The notes under the pieces: generated by a model
Database searches by the model: none
What the model saw: only the letters and a program-made list of their open reading frames with translations
Told to the model about the DNA's origin: nothing
Assembly (NCBI GenBank): GCA_963774445.1
Contig: CAVZFC010000031.1
Coordinates: forward strand, 592,088 to 656,087
DNA length: 64,000 nt
Direction: 5' to 3'
DNA from: CAVUQH01 sp963774445
GTDB lineage: Bacteria > Myxococcota_A > Polyangia > Haliangiales > Haliangiaceae
Program-made: the position numbers and the translations under genes
In this document: positions 26,120 to 35,356 of the stretch, in pieces
Position numbering within the stretch: the first letter of the stretch is position 1
Layout of the letters: each line of letters opens with the position of its first letter

Positions 26120-26611
26120 TCAGTTGGGCTGGACCTCGATGGTCACGCCATCGAGTTGGTTGCCGCAGACGTTGGTGTTGCCCATGCTGTTGGTCCACGA
26201 GAAGTCGACCGAGCCGTCGGGGTCGGCGGTGAACGTGTCGCCGTCCGGGCTGGCGGCAAACTGCGAGGTTCCGCTGGTCGGCGTGCCGTCCGAGAGCATG
26301 CTGGCGAACTCGTAGGTGATCGAGATGCGGCAGGTCGCCTCGTCAACCTGGGCCGTCAGTCCGGCGTCGTCGAAGGTGATGGTGTTGCCGGAGACCGTGG
26401 CCGTTCGCGCGCTGTCGAGGCTGAGGGTGGGCGACATTCCCGAGTAGCAGTCGGCGTAGCTCGGCAACGGGGCGCCGGCCGTGCCGATCGCGCCGACGAC
26501 CACGTGCCCCTGGGGCAGGCAGTAGCCGCCGTTGCCGTCGTCGCCGCAGGCGGCGAGCAGGGCGAGCAGGCACGTGGCCAAGGCGAACGGTCGGTAGCTC
26601 GGTTTCATCAT
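26120..26611 (-). CDS. Lipoprotein of unknown function
   Basis: About 163 aa (Met-Met start at 26611). LAAC lipobox, then a beta-rich secreted domain with four spaced cysteines (two possible disulfides). No domain recognised. It lies 49 bases downstream of the glycoside hydrolase gene on the same strand and may be in the same transcript. Confidence 0.6.
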   Translation of the reverse strand: MMKPSYRPFALATCLLALLAACGDDGNGGYCLPQGHVVVGAIGTAGAPLPSYADCYSGMSPTLSLDSARTATVSGNTITFDDAGLTAQVDEATCRISITYEFASMLSDGTPTSGTSQFAASPDGDTFTADPDGSVDFSWTNSMGNTNVCGNQLDGVTIEVQPN

Positions 26612-26660
26612 CGCTGTCAGCAATCGCCCTCCTCGCGGGCGAGCATAGCCCAACGTCGCG

Positions 26661-27794
26661 TCAGGGGGCGCTGGTGATCGAGCGCAAGAGCTCGAGCTCG
26701 GCCGGGTCGTAGGGCGTTCCGTCGGGATGCAAGACGTCGTGAAACCACGGATCCGGCTCGCCCGGCAGCGGATTCTGCCACGAGCCCCACGGGTATTTGG
26801 TCTGCGTCTTGCCGTCCACCCAGCCCCAGTTGTAGGCACCGACGTCGCGGTCGTGGAGGACCGGCAGCACCCCCTGGAAGGTGCTGTTCATCGAACGAGC
26901 CATGTACTCGGTGCAGACGATGGGGCGGCCGTACTGTTCGAGGTCGTCGATCAGCGCCGTCATCGTCTCGGGATCGAAGTAGCCGTGGAACGACACGATG
27001 TCCGACTGGTGCAGCATGAAGTCGTTGATCGGTGTGAGCGCCTCGGGTGAGCCCCAGCCGCCGAAGAAGACGCCCGCGGTCAGCGGCTGCGTCGGAGCGA
27101 CCGATCGCGCCCAGCCATACGCCTTGCGCAGCAAAAGGAGCGCAGCCTCGGACTTCTTGGCGGGCAACAGCTCCTCCTGCTTGTACGACACCACGTTGAG
27201 ATTGTCCGGCTCGTTGAAGACGTCCCAGATGACCACGCGCGGATCGTCGGCGAAGCGCCCGACCACGCCGGTGACATACCCCTCTAGCTCGTCCAACCGC
27301 TCCGGCGCGCCGAGGAGCTCGGCACCGGGGCTCTGCACCCAGCGCGAGTTGTGGATGTACGGCTGCGGCGCGGGCTGCGGGCCGAGCTGCGGATGGGGAT
27401 CCCAGACGCCGTCGAACAGCACCAGCATCACGCGGATGCCGTGGGAATCGGCGATGGTGAGGAACCGATCGATGCGGTCGAGAAAGCCGTCCGGATCCTG
27501 CTGCCAGAGGAGGTCGTGCAAGAAGACGCGCACCGTGTCGAGGCCGGCGTCGGCGGCCCATCCCAGCTCGCGGTCGATGGTCTCTTCGTCGAAGGTGTCG
27601 GCCTGCCACATCTCGAGCTGGTTGACCGCCGTGCTGGGCACGAAGTTGGCGCCCACCAGCCACGGCTGATCGGCGTACCAGCCGGCAGCGCGCTCCGGCG
27701 TCCACGGCGTGCCCGAGTCGATTGGATCCGTGCCGCCGCCGGAGCCGCACGCGCCGGCGAAGAGGAGACACGCGACGAGGACGGAAGACCGCAC
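26661..27794 (-). CDS. Secreted glycoside hydrolase, (beta/alpha)8, GH5-like
   Basis: 377 aa from a GTG. Lipoprotein signal (AGAC). The barrel shows the clan GH-A features: VRVFLHD strand, acid/base Glu195 in DVFNEPDN, and nucleophile Glu296 in CTEYMAR, with a Trp/Tyr-lined cleft (YNWGWVDGKTQT). It should cleave a beta-linked glycan outside the cell; the exact GH family (GH5 or a relative) cannot be set by eye. Its GTG follows the upstream lipoprotein stop by one base, so the two are coupled. Confidence 0.8.
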   Translation of the reverse strand: MRSSVLVACLLFAGACGSGGGTDPIDSGTPWTPERAAGWYADQPWLVGANFVPSTAVNQLEMWQADTFDEETIDRELGWAADAGLDTVRVFLHDLLWQQDPDGFLDRIDRFLTIADSHGIRVMLVLFDGVWDPHPQLGPQPAPQPYIHNSRWVQSPGAELLGAPERLDELEGYVTGVVGRFADDPRVVIWDVFNEPDNLNVVSYKQEELLPAKKSEAALLLLRKAYGWARSVAPTQPLTAGVFFGGWGSPEALTPINDFMLHQSDIVSFHGYFDPETMTALIDDLEQYGRPIVCTEYMARSMNSTFQGVLPVLHDRDVGAYNWGWVDGKTQTKYPWGSWQNPLPGEPDPWFHDVLHPDGTPYDPAELELLRSITSAP

Positions 27795-27795
27795 G

Positions 27796-29208
27796 TCAGG
27801 GATTGACCGCGTCGAAGCGGGTCGTCACCGGCATCCCGGGTCCGGGTGCCCAATGGCCGGCGGCCAGCTCGAGGCGCAGGGCCGACATGTCGAACGCCGC
27901 GCTCGCGGTGGTCAGCCGCGTCGTCCAGGTGCTGCCGTCGGGAGACGTGTCGACGCGAGCGACGGCGCCCGATTCGCGGAAGCGCCAGTAGCGCTGGGCG
28001 GCGGCGTCGTAGGTCGTCGAGGTGCTCTGTACCTGGGTGCCGGCTACCTGAACGGAGACGTCGAAGCTGCCCTCGGTGCGCTCGATGAGGATGGCATTGT
28101 TGCCGTTCAGCGAGACCACCTGGGCGTAGGTTTCGAAGCTCGAGTAGGCGGTGAGGGCCGGGACGTCCAGGACCAGCTCGTTGTCGCGCAGGTCGTACAG
28201 GTGCCAGGTCTCCGCGCCGGCCCAGATCTCGCCGGTGCCGGGGAAGCTGATGACCAGCGAGCCGCCTTCCTCGGTCACGCTGGCGCCGGTGTCGGCCCAG
28301 GTGTCGTCCCACGGCGGGCCGATCACGCCGTCGGCGAAATCGTCGTGGATTCCGGAGAACAAGCAGAACCCGGGGACGGTGGCGGCGGGTAGGTTGAGGT
28401 TGTCGAACTGGGCAGTGCTGGCCGATGCCAGCTGGCCGCCGGCGGCCAGCTGCGCGCGAAGCGAGTCGATCGGGAACGGCACCGGAGCGTGGTCGATCTC
28501 GGTGAAGCTCTGCCCGTCCGGCGAGCTCTCCCAGTAGATCATCCCGGCCTCTTCGCGGATGCGCCAGCGCGCCTGACTGACGGCGTCGTAGACCACGGGG
28601 GTCGAGACGATCGAGGTCCCGTCGGGCGCTAGCGCTTTCGCGTAGAGGCGGCCATCGTAGTAGTCGATCTGCAGGCGGTTGCCGTCGGCGTCGCGCATCT
28701 CGAGCGCAGTGTGCTGGCCACCGACCTGGGGCACTGTGACGGTGATCGAGCTGCCGGTCAGGTCGTAGAGCGCGCGCGAGCTGCGACCTGCCCAGGCGAA
28801 GTCGCTGCCGGCATCGAGGTGAACCCGGAACAGACCGCCGCTCTCGCTGGCACTGCTTCCGGTGTCGCTCCACTGATCCCAAAGCGGGCCGCGGATGCCG
28901 TCTGCGAAGTCATCCTGGAGCAGGGCGATGCCGCCGCAGGTCGCTTCGGTGCCGGCATCGGCGCCGACTTGCGTCCCCGCGTCGGGGCTGTCTTCGCCGG
29001 CGTCGCCGGTGTCCTGGCCCGGTGGCTGACAGACGCCCTCCATACAGACGTAGCCGACCGGGCAGCTGTCGCCGGCTCCGCACTGGTAGGTCGTGCCGTC
29101 GAAGCCGCTGTGGAAACTACAGGCCGCGAGGGCCAGAAGGAGGCTGGCGCCGATCGGCAGGGCGCCCCGTCGGGTCAGCCTTCTCCATCGACGGGGCAGC
29201 GCGAGCAC
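27796..29208 (-). CDS. Lipoprotein with two concanavalin-like repeats
   Basis: 470 aa. Signal with LAAC lipobox, a Cys-rich segment (CGAGDSCPVGYVC), an Asp/Ala/Gly linker, then two repeats of about 180 residues (about 98-280 and 290-465), each opening with DDFADG-GP-WD and containing WR(I/F)RE and SPDG blocks. This is a duplicated beta-sandwich of the LamG/DUF1349-like type, likely to bind polysaccharide. It is upstream of the glycoside hydrolase and coupled to it, so the pair may act on a surface glycan. Confidence 0.75.
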   Translation of the reverse strand: MLALPRRWRRLTRRGALPIGASLLLALAACSFHSGFDGTTYQCGAGDSCPVGYVCMEGVCQPPGQDTGDAGEDSPDAGTQVGADAGTEATCGGIALLQDDFADGIRGPLWDQWSDTGSSASESGGLFRVHLDAGSDFAWAGRSSRALYDLTGSSITVTVPQVGGQHTALEMRDADGNRLQIDYYDGRLYAKALAPDGTSIVSTPVVYDAVSQARWRIREEAGMIYWESSPDGQSFTEIDHAPVPFPIDSLRAQLAAGGQLASASTAQFDNLNLPAATVPGFCLFSGIHDDFADGVIGPPWDDTWADTGASVTEEGGSLVISFPGTGEIWAGAETWHLYDLRDNELVLDVPALTAYSSFETYAQVVSLNGNNAILIERTEGSFDVSVQVAGTQVQSTSTTYDAAAQRYWRFRESGAVARVDTSPDGSTWTTRLTTASAAFDMSALRLELAAGHWAPGPGMPVTTRFDAVNP

Positions 29209-29383
29209 CGAGCCAGTGTAACCGACTCATGCGTGGGTTCGGGCCCCCGAATCAGCGGCCGAGAATCACACACATGTCGTCGCGGGTGCTGCGCAGTATG
29301 TGCGATTTTTTCACTTGCACGGTAGGGGGGCATCCTGTGCACGATCATAGATCTGGTGACGAGCGACGTGTGGAGGGAACGGG

Positions 29384-31342
29384 TTGGCGCTCGCGCGCGG
29401 TAAGTCAGGCGATCGCGTGCGGCCGGGCGAGATGTTCGGCCGCTACCGACTGCTCGGCCGGCTCGCGACTGGAGGCATGGCCGAGGTGTTCGCGGCCGAG
29501 CTCCTGGCCCCCGGGGGTTTCTGCAAGGCGATGGTCATCAAGCGGGTGCTGCCGCACCTGGCCGAGAACCCCCGAGTGCTCGAGATGTTCATGGAAGAGG
29601 CGCGGGTGGCGGCGCGCCTGTCCCACGTCAACGTCTGCAGCGTGTTCGAGCTCGGCGACGTCGACGGCGAGTTCTACATCGCCATGGAGTACCTGCGCGG
29701 GGTTCCGCTGACGGCGCTGTCGAGGGCCGCGGGTCCGTTGCCGCCGCGGGTGGCGGCGGGCATCCTGGCCCAGGCCTGCGAGGGGCTGCACTACGCCCAC
29801 GAGCAGCGCGACAGCGACGGCAACCTGCTCGGCCTGGTCCACCGCGACGTCTCGCCGCACAACCTGTTCCTCACCGCCGACGGCGTCCTCAAGGTGCTCG
29901 ACTTTGGCATCGCCAAGGTCGACGACAGCAGCCGCGAGAACACCGAGTTCGGCAAGGTGAAAGGCAAGTTGCCGTATATGTCGCCCGAGCAGCTGGCCGG
30001 GCAGGTGCTCGATCGGCGGAGCGACGTCTGGGCGCTCGGCGTGGTGTTGTGGGAGCTGCTTGCCGGGCGCCGGTTGTTTCGCGCGCCCGGGCCGGCGGCG
30101 ACGGTCGACGCCATTCGCAACGGCGACATCCCGGAGCTGGCCAGCGTCGGCGTGGTCGGGGCCGAGGCGCTCGACGTGGTGTTGGGCCGCGCACTGTGTC
30201 GCAGCCGCGAGTGGCGCTACGCGACGGCAATGGATCTGAAGCGCGCGACGCTCGACAGCCTGCACGCGATGGCGCCGGCCGGCAACGCCGAGCTGGCGCG
30301 GTTGCTCGACAACGAGTGCGGCGACGCCGTGCTTGCCGCCGACCGGTTGTTCACCGGCGACGCGCCTGTCGTCAACGGCGTCGTCAACCGCCTGCCGCTG
30401 CGCGCGGAGCCGACGAGGTCGCGCGACTACTCCATCGCCGGAGGCGGCGCTTTCGCCGCCATGGATGACCTCGGTACCGAGTCGGCCGAGCGCGAGCTGG
30501 CCACCGTGCCGACGGTCGAGATCTTCGCCGCCGGCGGGACCCGCGGCGCCTACACCGAGCCGGAGGTCGCCCCGGAGCCCGAGGTCGCCCCGGAGCCCGA
30601 GGTCGAGTCGCCGGTCAAGCAATCGCGCGTCCTGCTGCTGGCGCTCGTCGTGCTGGCGGCGGCCTGCGGCGTGACGGCCGCGGTGTTGGCGCGGGGGTTG
30701 AGCGACGACGACGAGCACGCGGCGGCGACCGGGGAGAGCCGGCCGCGCGCACTGCCGGAGGCGCCGTCAGGTGAGGCAGTCGCGACGGCCGAGACCAGGG
30801 CCAAGGAAAAGGCCGCGGCCGACGCGGAAGCCGCGGCGGCGGACGAGAAGGCGGCGGCCGAGGAGAAGGCGGCGGCCGAGGAGAAGGCGGCGGCCGAGGA
30901 GAAGGCGGCGGGCGAGGAGAAGGCGGCGGCCGAGGAGAAGGCAGCGGCCGAGGAGAAGGCAGCGGCCGAGGAGAAGGCAGCGGCCGAGGAGAAGGCGGCC
31001 GAGGAGAAGGCGGCCGAGGAGAAGGCCAGGGCGGAGGCGGACGACAGAGCAGCCGTAGTGGCGAAGAAAGCCGCGCGCCGGCGGCAGTCGCAATCCAAGC
31101 GCGCGACGCGGCGCGAGCCGGCACCCGCGCCAACCGCCGCCCCGGGCCGGATCACCGTCAACGCCAAACCGTGGGCGACGATCTACCTCGACGGCAAGAA
31201 GCTCGGCACGACCCCGTTGGTCGGCGTCGAGGTGCCGGCCGGGCGTCACACCATCAAGGCGGTCACGCGCGACGGCCAGAGCAAGACCCTCGAGGTCAAC
31301 GTGCATTCTGGCGGCGAGCTCCGGCGGAGGTTCCACTGGTGA
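29384..31342 (+). CDS. Ser/Thr protein kinase with EEKAA repeat and PEGA domain
   Basis: 652 aa from a TTG supported by GGAGGG 6 bases upstream. Kinase domain about 18-285: Gly-loop LATGGMAEV, Lys53, HRDVSPHN at 153-160 (Ser in place of the usual Lys, common in myxobacterial kinases), DFG 173-175, APE-like SPEQ. A membrane helix at about 410-432, an Ala/Glu/Lys repeat coiled coil (about 480-555), then a C-terminal PEGA domain in the periplasm. GTGA overlap with the next gene. It probably senses envelope state and phosphorylates cytoplasmic targets. Confidence 0.93.
   Translation: MALARGKSGDRVRPGEMFGRYRLLGRLATGGMAEVFAAELLAPGGFCKAMVIKRVLPHLAENPRVLEMFMEEARVAARLSHVNVCSVFELGDVDGEFYIAMEYLRGVPLTALSRAAGPLPPRVAAGILAQACEGLHYAHEQRDSDGNLLGLVHRDVSPHNLFLTADGVLKVLDFGIAKVDDSSRENTEFGKVKGKLPYMSPEQLAGQVLDRRSDVWALGVVLWELLAGRRLFRAPGPAATVDAIRNGDIPELASVGVVGAEALDVVLGRALCRSREWRYATAMDLKRATLDSLHAMAPAGNAELARLLDNECGDAVLAADRLFTGDAPVVNGVVNRLPLRAEPTRSRDYSIAGGGAFAAMDDLGTESAERELATVPTVEIFAAGGTRGAYTEPEVAPEPEVAPEPEVESPVKQSRVLLLALVVLAAACGVTAAVLARGLSDDDEHAAATGESRPRALPEAPSGEAVATAETRAKEKAAADAEAAAADEKAAAEEKAAAEEKAAAEEKAAGEEKAAAEEKAAAEEKAAAEEKAAAEEKAAEEKAAEEKARAEADDRAAVVAKKAARRRQSQSKRATRREPAPAPTAAPGRITVNAKPWATIYLDGKKLGTTPLVGVEVPAGRHTIKAVTRDGQSKTLEVNVHSGGELRRRFHW
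30840..31022 (+). repeat. 18-bp tandem repeat in the kinase gene
   Basis: About ten imperfect copies of GAGGAGAAGGCGGCGGCC encode the EEKAAA coiled coil between the membrane helix and the PEGA domain. Copy-number change keeps the frame and would alter the length of the periplasmic stalk. Confidence 0.8.
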
Positions 31343-32334
31343 GAGGGGCGCTGCCCGCGGCCCTGGCCGCCGCCCTGTTCCTGAGCTCCTCTGCCGCCCG
31401 CGCCGACGACGGCGCGCCAGAGCAGCCGGCGGCCGCCGCCGCATCGGGACCTAGGCTGCTCGCCCAGGCCCGCGCCGCGCTCGAGGCGGTCGACTACCCC
31501 GGCGCGCAGGCGCTGTGCACCCGGGCGTTGGCGGCCGGCGGGATGTCGCCGGCGCAGACCGCGGCTGCTCACCGACTTGCCGGCGAGGTCGCCGCTGCCC
31601 TGGGCGACGCCGCCGCGGCGCGCGAGCAGTTTGCCCGCTACCTGGCCCTCCAGCCTGGGGCGATGCTGGGCGCCGACGTCTCGCCCAAGATCACCGAGCC
31701 GTTCGCGGCGGCCCGCGCCGAGCTGCACGGCCAGCAGCTCAGCGCCAGCGCGGCGGCCGGTCGCGCGGACGGCGCCGTTCGGGTCGCGGTCGAGGCGGAC
31801 GATCCGCTGCAGATGATCGAGTCGGTGCGAGTGAAGACCGAAGCGGGCGCGGAAGTGAGCGCCCGCGGTCTGTCCGTCGAGCTGCCGGCACTTGGCGACG
31901 GCGCCGTCGATCTGACCGTCTCGGCCCTCGATGCCGCGGGCAACGAGCTGTGGACCGGCGCGGTGCGGCTGGTCGCCGCCCGGCCGCCGCCGCGCCACCA
32001 TCGCGTGCCCGGCTGGGCGCGCTGGCCGACCTGGACGGTCGTTGCCGTCGCGTCCGGCGGGGCGACCGCCTATTTCGGCTGGCGCGCCGGCAAGGATCAG
32101 GACGACCTCGACCGGCTCAACGCCAACAGCAGCCAGCACACGTTCGACGAGGCGATGGCGATCCAGGATCGCGGCCGGCGCGATACGCTCTTGACCAACA
32201 TCGGTCTCGGCGTCACGGTCGCCGCCGCGACCGCCGCCATCATCACCGCCGTCATCGACCGTCCCGGCGTCGAGGTCCAGCCGGCGGTCACCGCCCGGGG
32301 TGGTGCCTCGGTGTCGGTGGCCGTGCGGTTCTAG
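31339..32334 (+). CDS. Exported TPR-like protein, partner of the kinase
   Basis: 331 aa from a GTG overlapping the kinase stop. A signal peptide (ending SSAARA) is followed by a helical region of two or three TPR-like repeats (about 30-120), a beta domain, then two hydrophobic segments near residues 228-246 and 290-310. The coupling with a PEGA kinase and the two-helix end are typical of myxobacterial kinase-associated envelope proteins. Function unknown. Confidence 0.7.
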   Translation: MRGALPAALAAALFLSSSAARADDGAPEQPAAAAASGPRLLAQARAALEAVDYPGAQALCTRALAAGGMSPAQTAAAHRLAGEVAAALGDAAAAREQFARYLALQPGAMLGADVSPKITEPFAAARAELHGQQLSASAAAGRADGAVRVAVEADDPLQMIESVRVKTEAGAEVSARGLSVELPALGDGAVDLTVSALDAAGNELWTGAVRLVAARPPPRHHRVPGWARWPTWTVVAVASGGATAYFGWRAGKDQDDLDRLNANSSQHTFDEAMAIQDRGRRDTLLTNIGLGVTVAAATAAIITAVIDRPGVEVQPAVTARGGASVSVAVRF

Positions 32335-32336
32335 CG

Positions 32337-33590
32337 CTACAGCGACGCGCCGGCGAAATGCTTGGTCATGACCAGGCTCGCCCGGGCGGCAGTCTCGGGG
32401 CGCGGCGTCGGATCGCCGTCGAGCACGGCGTAGAACGAGCGCGCCAGCTCGACGCGTCCGGTGAGCGATAGCTCGTGGCCGACGTCGCGGGTCCAGGCCG
32501 CGGCGCCGCCGCCGGTGACGCTGCGCTGGCTGGTGGTCTTGTCGGTCCACAGCTCGGTCTGGGCGGCAAAGCCGGTGAGCGCCAGCTGGTTGTGCCGGCC
32601 GGCAAAGGAGAGCTCTCCGGTGGCGCGGTTCTCGAGCACGAGATGGACGTCCGACGTCAGGCTGAGGGTGCGGGCGGCACCCACGGAGACAGTGACGCCG
32701 CCGAAGGAGCCGAACAGTCGCGCGCTGGCGGCCGGCGTTGACATCAGCGGCAGATCCTCGGTCATCACCGTGGTGCTGGAGACGACGTGGCCATTGACGC
32801 TGGTGCTGGTCGAGAAGGAGCCGGTTCCGGTGACGCCGACCGAGGCGTCGGCATACAGCCCGGCGACCAGTGGCACGTTGCGCGCGGCGACGAAGTCGAT
32901 GCGTCCGACCGAGGCATCGGGGCCGTCGTTAACGGCGACCGCCGGGCCGCTGGCGGCGATGAGGTCGAGCTGCAGCTCCGGGCTGCCGTCGTCGCGGTGG
33001 CGGGTGTAGGTGAAGAAGGTGAGCGCGAAGTCGTACTCGGTGTGGTGGACGACGCCGTCGCCGGTGTCCTGACTCATCCGTGCCACGTCCATACCCATCT
33101 CGAGCGCACGCCATCCGTACAGCTCGCCCGCTGCCACGGTCCAGCCGTAGCCGGCGCGCGAGTAGGTGCGCCGGAGCAGGCCCAGGCGGCTTGACAGCTC
33201 GGGGCGGACGTTGCGATCGAGCTGATAGCGGACGTCGAACGGCAGCAGCATGTCGTGCGAGCCGGGCGCCGACAGCTGGATCAGGCGGGCGCGGGTTCCG
33301 TGGCTCAGCGACAGGCCGTCGGCGTCGCCGCCCGCCGACAGGCGCAGGTCGGCGTCGCTGTCGACGGTGGGCAGGAGGATGCTCTGGCCGTAGCCGCCCT
33401 GCTGGCTGAGTGCGCCGGTGAGCGCGGCCTCGGTGCGGGCTCGGCTGGTGTCGGACGAGCCGACCGCCGCGCTGGCGTCCACCGACCAGCTGGTCTGGCG
33501 CGGGGGTGCCGCGGCGGTGTCGCTCGGTTGCGCCGCGGCGACGCGGACCAGGGCCGTGCAGATTCCGACAGTCAGGAGCAGGGTGCGCAT
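32337..33590 (-). CDS. Predicted outer-membrane beta-barrel protein
   Basis: 417 aa. Signal peptide (VRVAAAQ), then alternating hydrophobic strands with Gly/Asp/Ser turns through to a Met-Thr-Lys-His-Phe-Ala-Gly-Ala-Ser-Leu end. No conserved domain seen. Downstream of the alpha/beta hydrolase on the same strand with a 122-base gap. The open frame continues upstream without a stop, but only the ATG at 33590 gives a signal peptide. Confidence 0.6.
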   Translation of the reverse strand: MRTLLLTVGICTALVRVAAAQPSDTAAAPPRQTSWSVDASAAVGSSDTSRARTEAALTGALSQQGGYGQSILLPTVDSDADLRLSAGGDADGLSLSHGTRARLIQLSAPGSHDMLLPFDVRYQLDRNVRPELSSRLGLLRRTYSRAGYGWTVAAGELYGWRALEMGMDVARMSQDTGDGVVHHTEYDFALTFFTYTRHRDDGSPELQLDLIAASGPAVAVNDGPDASVGRIDFVAARNVPLVAGLYADASVGVTGTGSFSTSTSVNGHVVSSTTVMTEDLPLMSTPAASARLFGSFGGVTVSVGAARTLSLTSDVHLVLENRATGELSFAGRHNQLALTGFAAQTELWTDKTTSQRSVTGGGAAAWTRDVGHELSLTGRVELARSFYAVLDGDPTPRPETAARASLVMTKHFAGASL

Positions 33591-33712
33591 TCGCACCGAG
33601 ACGACATCAAGTTCCGTGCCGGCCGAATCTGCCCGCCCAGCCGCTGATTTTCCGCCCTGTGGTGGCAAAGAGCGGCTGACACTGTTGAACTCTCGACGCC
33701 CCTGCGCGGCGG

Positions 33713-34783
33713 TTACAGGCCGTTCTTGTGCTCGGTCAGCACCAGGCCGGCGCTCACGTCGGCCTGCATCTCGGACCCGGTGAGGAAGGCGGCGTACGCC
33801 GACTGGTCGCGCAGGACGACCTGGAAGAACGCGGTCATGTAGCGCTGGGTGAGCCGGCGCGTCGTCGCCGGATCGTCGGTGCCGGCCGAGCAGGCCGAGC
33901 AGGTGAACCCGCAGTTGGGGTCGTCGAGAAACGACATGTGGTTGGCGCCGAGGACCTCGATCTGCACCGCCGGAGAGTCGGCGTAGGCGTAGTACTGCTG
34001 GAAGTTGTCGTCCGCCGGCGCGCAGGCCTGGCCCAGGCCGGCGGAGGCGTTGACGGTCTCGCCCAGCAGCCCCAGCGGTACGGTGATGTCCGGCATCCGC
34101 TCCGGCGTCACCGACGGATAGTCGTCGGGGTTCGACGACAGCGGCGATCCGGAATCGACCGGGTTGACGCCGAAGACCGCCTTGGGCCGCGCGTCTTCCG
34201 AGGCGACGAGCAGCGACAGCTTGCCGCCCATCGAGTGGCCGGCCAGCGCCAGGGCGCCCGTATCGACCCGGCCCTTCAGCGGGCCGGCAGTGTCGGACGC
34301 ATTGGCGTCGATCCAGTCGAGCACGCCCTCGAGGAGATCGGCCAGCTCGCGGTGCGTCTTGGACGAAAAGACGCTGCCGGGCAGCTTCGGCAGGATCACT
34401 GCGTAGCCCCACGACGCCAGGTGCTCGCCGTACGAGGCGTACATCGACGGCTCGAGCGTGAAGCCGTGGGTGAAGACGATCGTCGGGTGCGGTCCGGTCG
34501 AGTCGGGCAGATAGATGGTGAGCGGGATCGACTCGCCGCCGACGTCGATGGTCTGCGTGTCGCTGCCCCAGCTCTCGGGCCCGGCCTGCCCGGGATCGGT
34601 CACCGCCGCACCGCCATCCGGCGTCGTCGTCCCGCCGGCGTCGGGCCGCCCGTCCGTCCCCGGCGGGCCGGCGTCGGCCCCGGCACCGCCGCCGGCGTCG
34701 GCTCCGGCGCCGTTGCTGCCCGTGTTGCCGCAGCCCCCGGAGAGCAGGCCCAAGACGATCGCGAATCCGGCAGCGCGCTTCAT
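33713..34783 (-). CDS. Alpha/beta-hydrolase lipoprotein
   Basis: 356 aa from the ATG at 34783. Lipobox SGGC and an Ala/Gly/Asp linker precede an alpha/beta hydrolase domain: oxyanion-hole strand VFTHGFTLEP, nucleophile Ser184 in GHSMGG, and a late His in GANHMSFLDD. The layout is nearest to PAF-acetylhydrolase/chlorophyllase-like or dienelactone-hydrolase-like enzymes. It probably cleaves an ester outside the cell. Four cysteines near the end (CGFTCSACSAG) may form a disulfide. Confidence 0.8.
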   Translation of the reverse strand: MKRAAGFAIVLGLLSGGCGNTGSNGAGADAGGGAGADAGPPGTDGRPDAGGTTTPDGGAAVTDPGQAGPESWGSDTQTIDVGGESIPLTIYLPDSTGPHPTIVFTHGFTLEPSMYASYGEHLASWGYAVILPKLPGSVFSSKTHRELADLLEGVLDWIDANASDTAGPLKGRVDTGALALAGHSMGGKLSLLVASEDARPKAVFGVNPVDSGSPLSSNPDDYPSVTPERMPDITVPLGLLGETVNASAGLGQACAPADDNFQQYYAYADSPAVQIEVLGANHMSFLDDPNCGFTCSACSAGTDDPATTRRLTQRYMTAFFQVVLRDQSAYAAFLTGSEMQADVSAGLVLTEHKNGL

Positions 34784-34864
34784 GGGGCCTACCATAGTGA
34801 CCGTGCGAGGCCGATTCAATTGCCAGTTTCGGCCACAGCGGCCGCCCAGCCACCGACCCTTGCG

Positions 34865-35311
34865 CTAGAAGTAGTCCAGCAGACGGGCGACGCGCGGGTT
34901 GCTGGCGCAGCGCGAGGTCGCCGCGGAGAAGCGCTGGGTGAGCTGCCGGGTGCGCTCGGCCTGCGCTTCGAGCACCGGCCGCGCCCGCTCGAGCAGCTCC
35001 GGCACGTCTGACAGCGCCTTGGCCCGCGCGATGGTCTGGCCATCTTCGGCCAAGATCCGGTGGAGCACGCTGGCGGCCGCGTCGCAGTCGCGACCGGTGG
35101 CCTCCAGGGCGGTGGCCGCCCGCTCGTAGGCCGCCAGCGACCGCTCGGTGAGGCGGCGGATCGACTGCTCGGTACTGAGCGTGCGCCGCAGCGCCGCCGG
35201 AGCGACCGGCTCGATCGCCAGCGGCGCGTCCGGGTCCGAGCCGGGATCGCGGCCCTTGCACCCGAGCAGCGCCACCGCGAGGAGGAGACCGGCTGCCACC
35301 GCGATGCGCAC
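34865..35311 (-). CDS. Small helical lipoprotein
   Basis: About 148 aa. The GTG at 35311 is preferred to the one at 35329: it has AGGA 7 bases upstream and starts a clean signal with an ALLGC lipobox. The mature part is all-helical with two cysteines, one at the C terminus. No family recognised. It follows the DUF3570 gene's convergent neighbour only loosely; likely its own unit or co-transcribed with the hydrolase 81 bases downstream. Confidence 0.55.
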   Translation of the reverse strand: MRIAVAAGLLLAVALLGCKGRDPGSDPDAPLAIEPVAPAALRRTLSTEQSIRRLTERSLAAYERAATALEATGRDCDAAASVLHRILAEDGQTIARAKALSDVPELLERARPVLEAQAERTRQLTQRFSAATSRCASNPRVARLLDYF

Positions 35312-35356
35312 GGCCTCATCCTGCCGCACGGCCAGGCCGCGCGCCAGGGTGGGGCG

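Noticed and set aside
30840..31022. Regular repeats that could be taken for a CRISPR array
   Set aside because: Units are contiguous 18-base coding repeats with no unique spacers.
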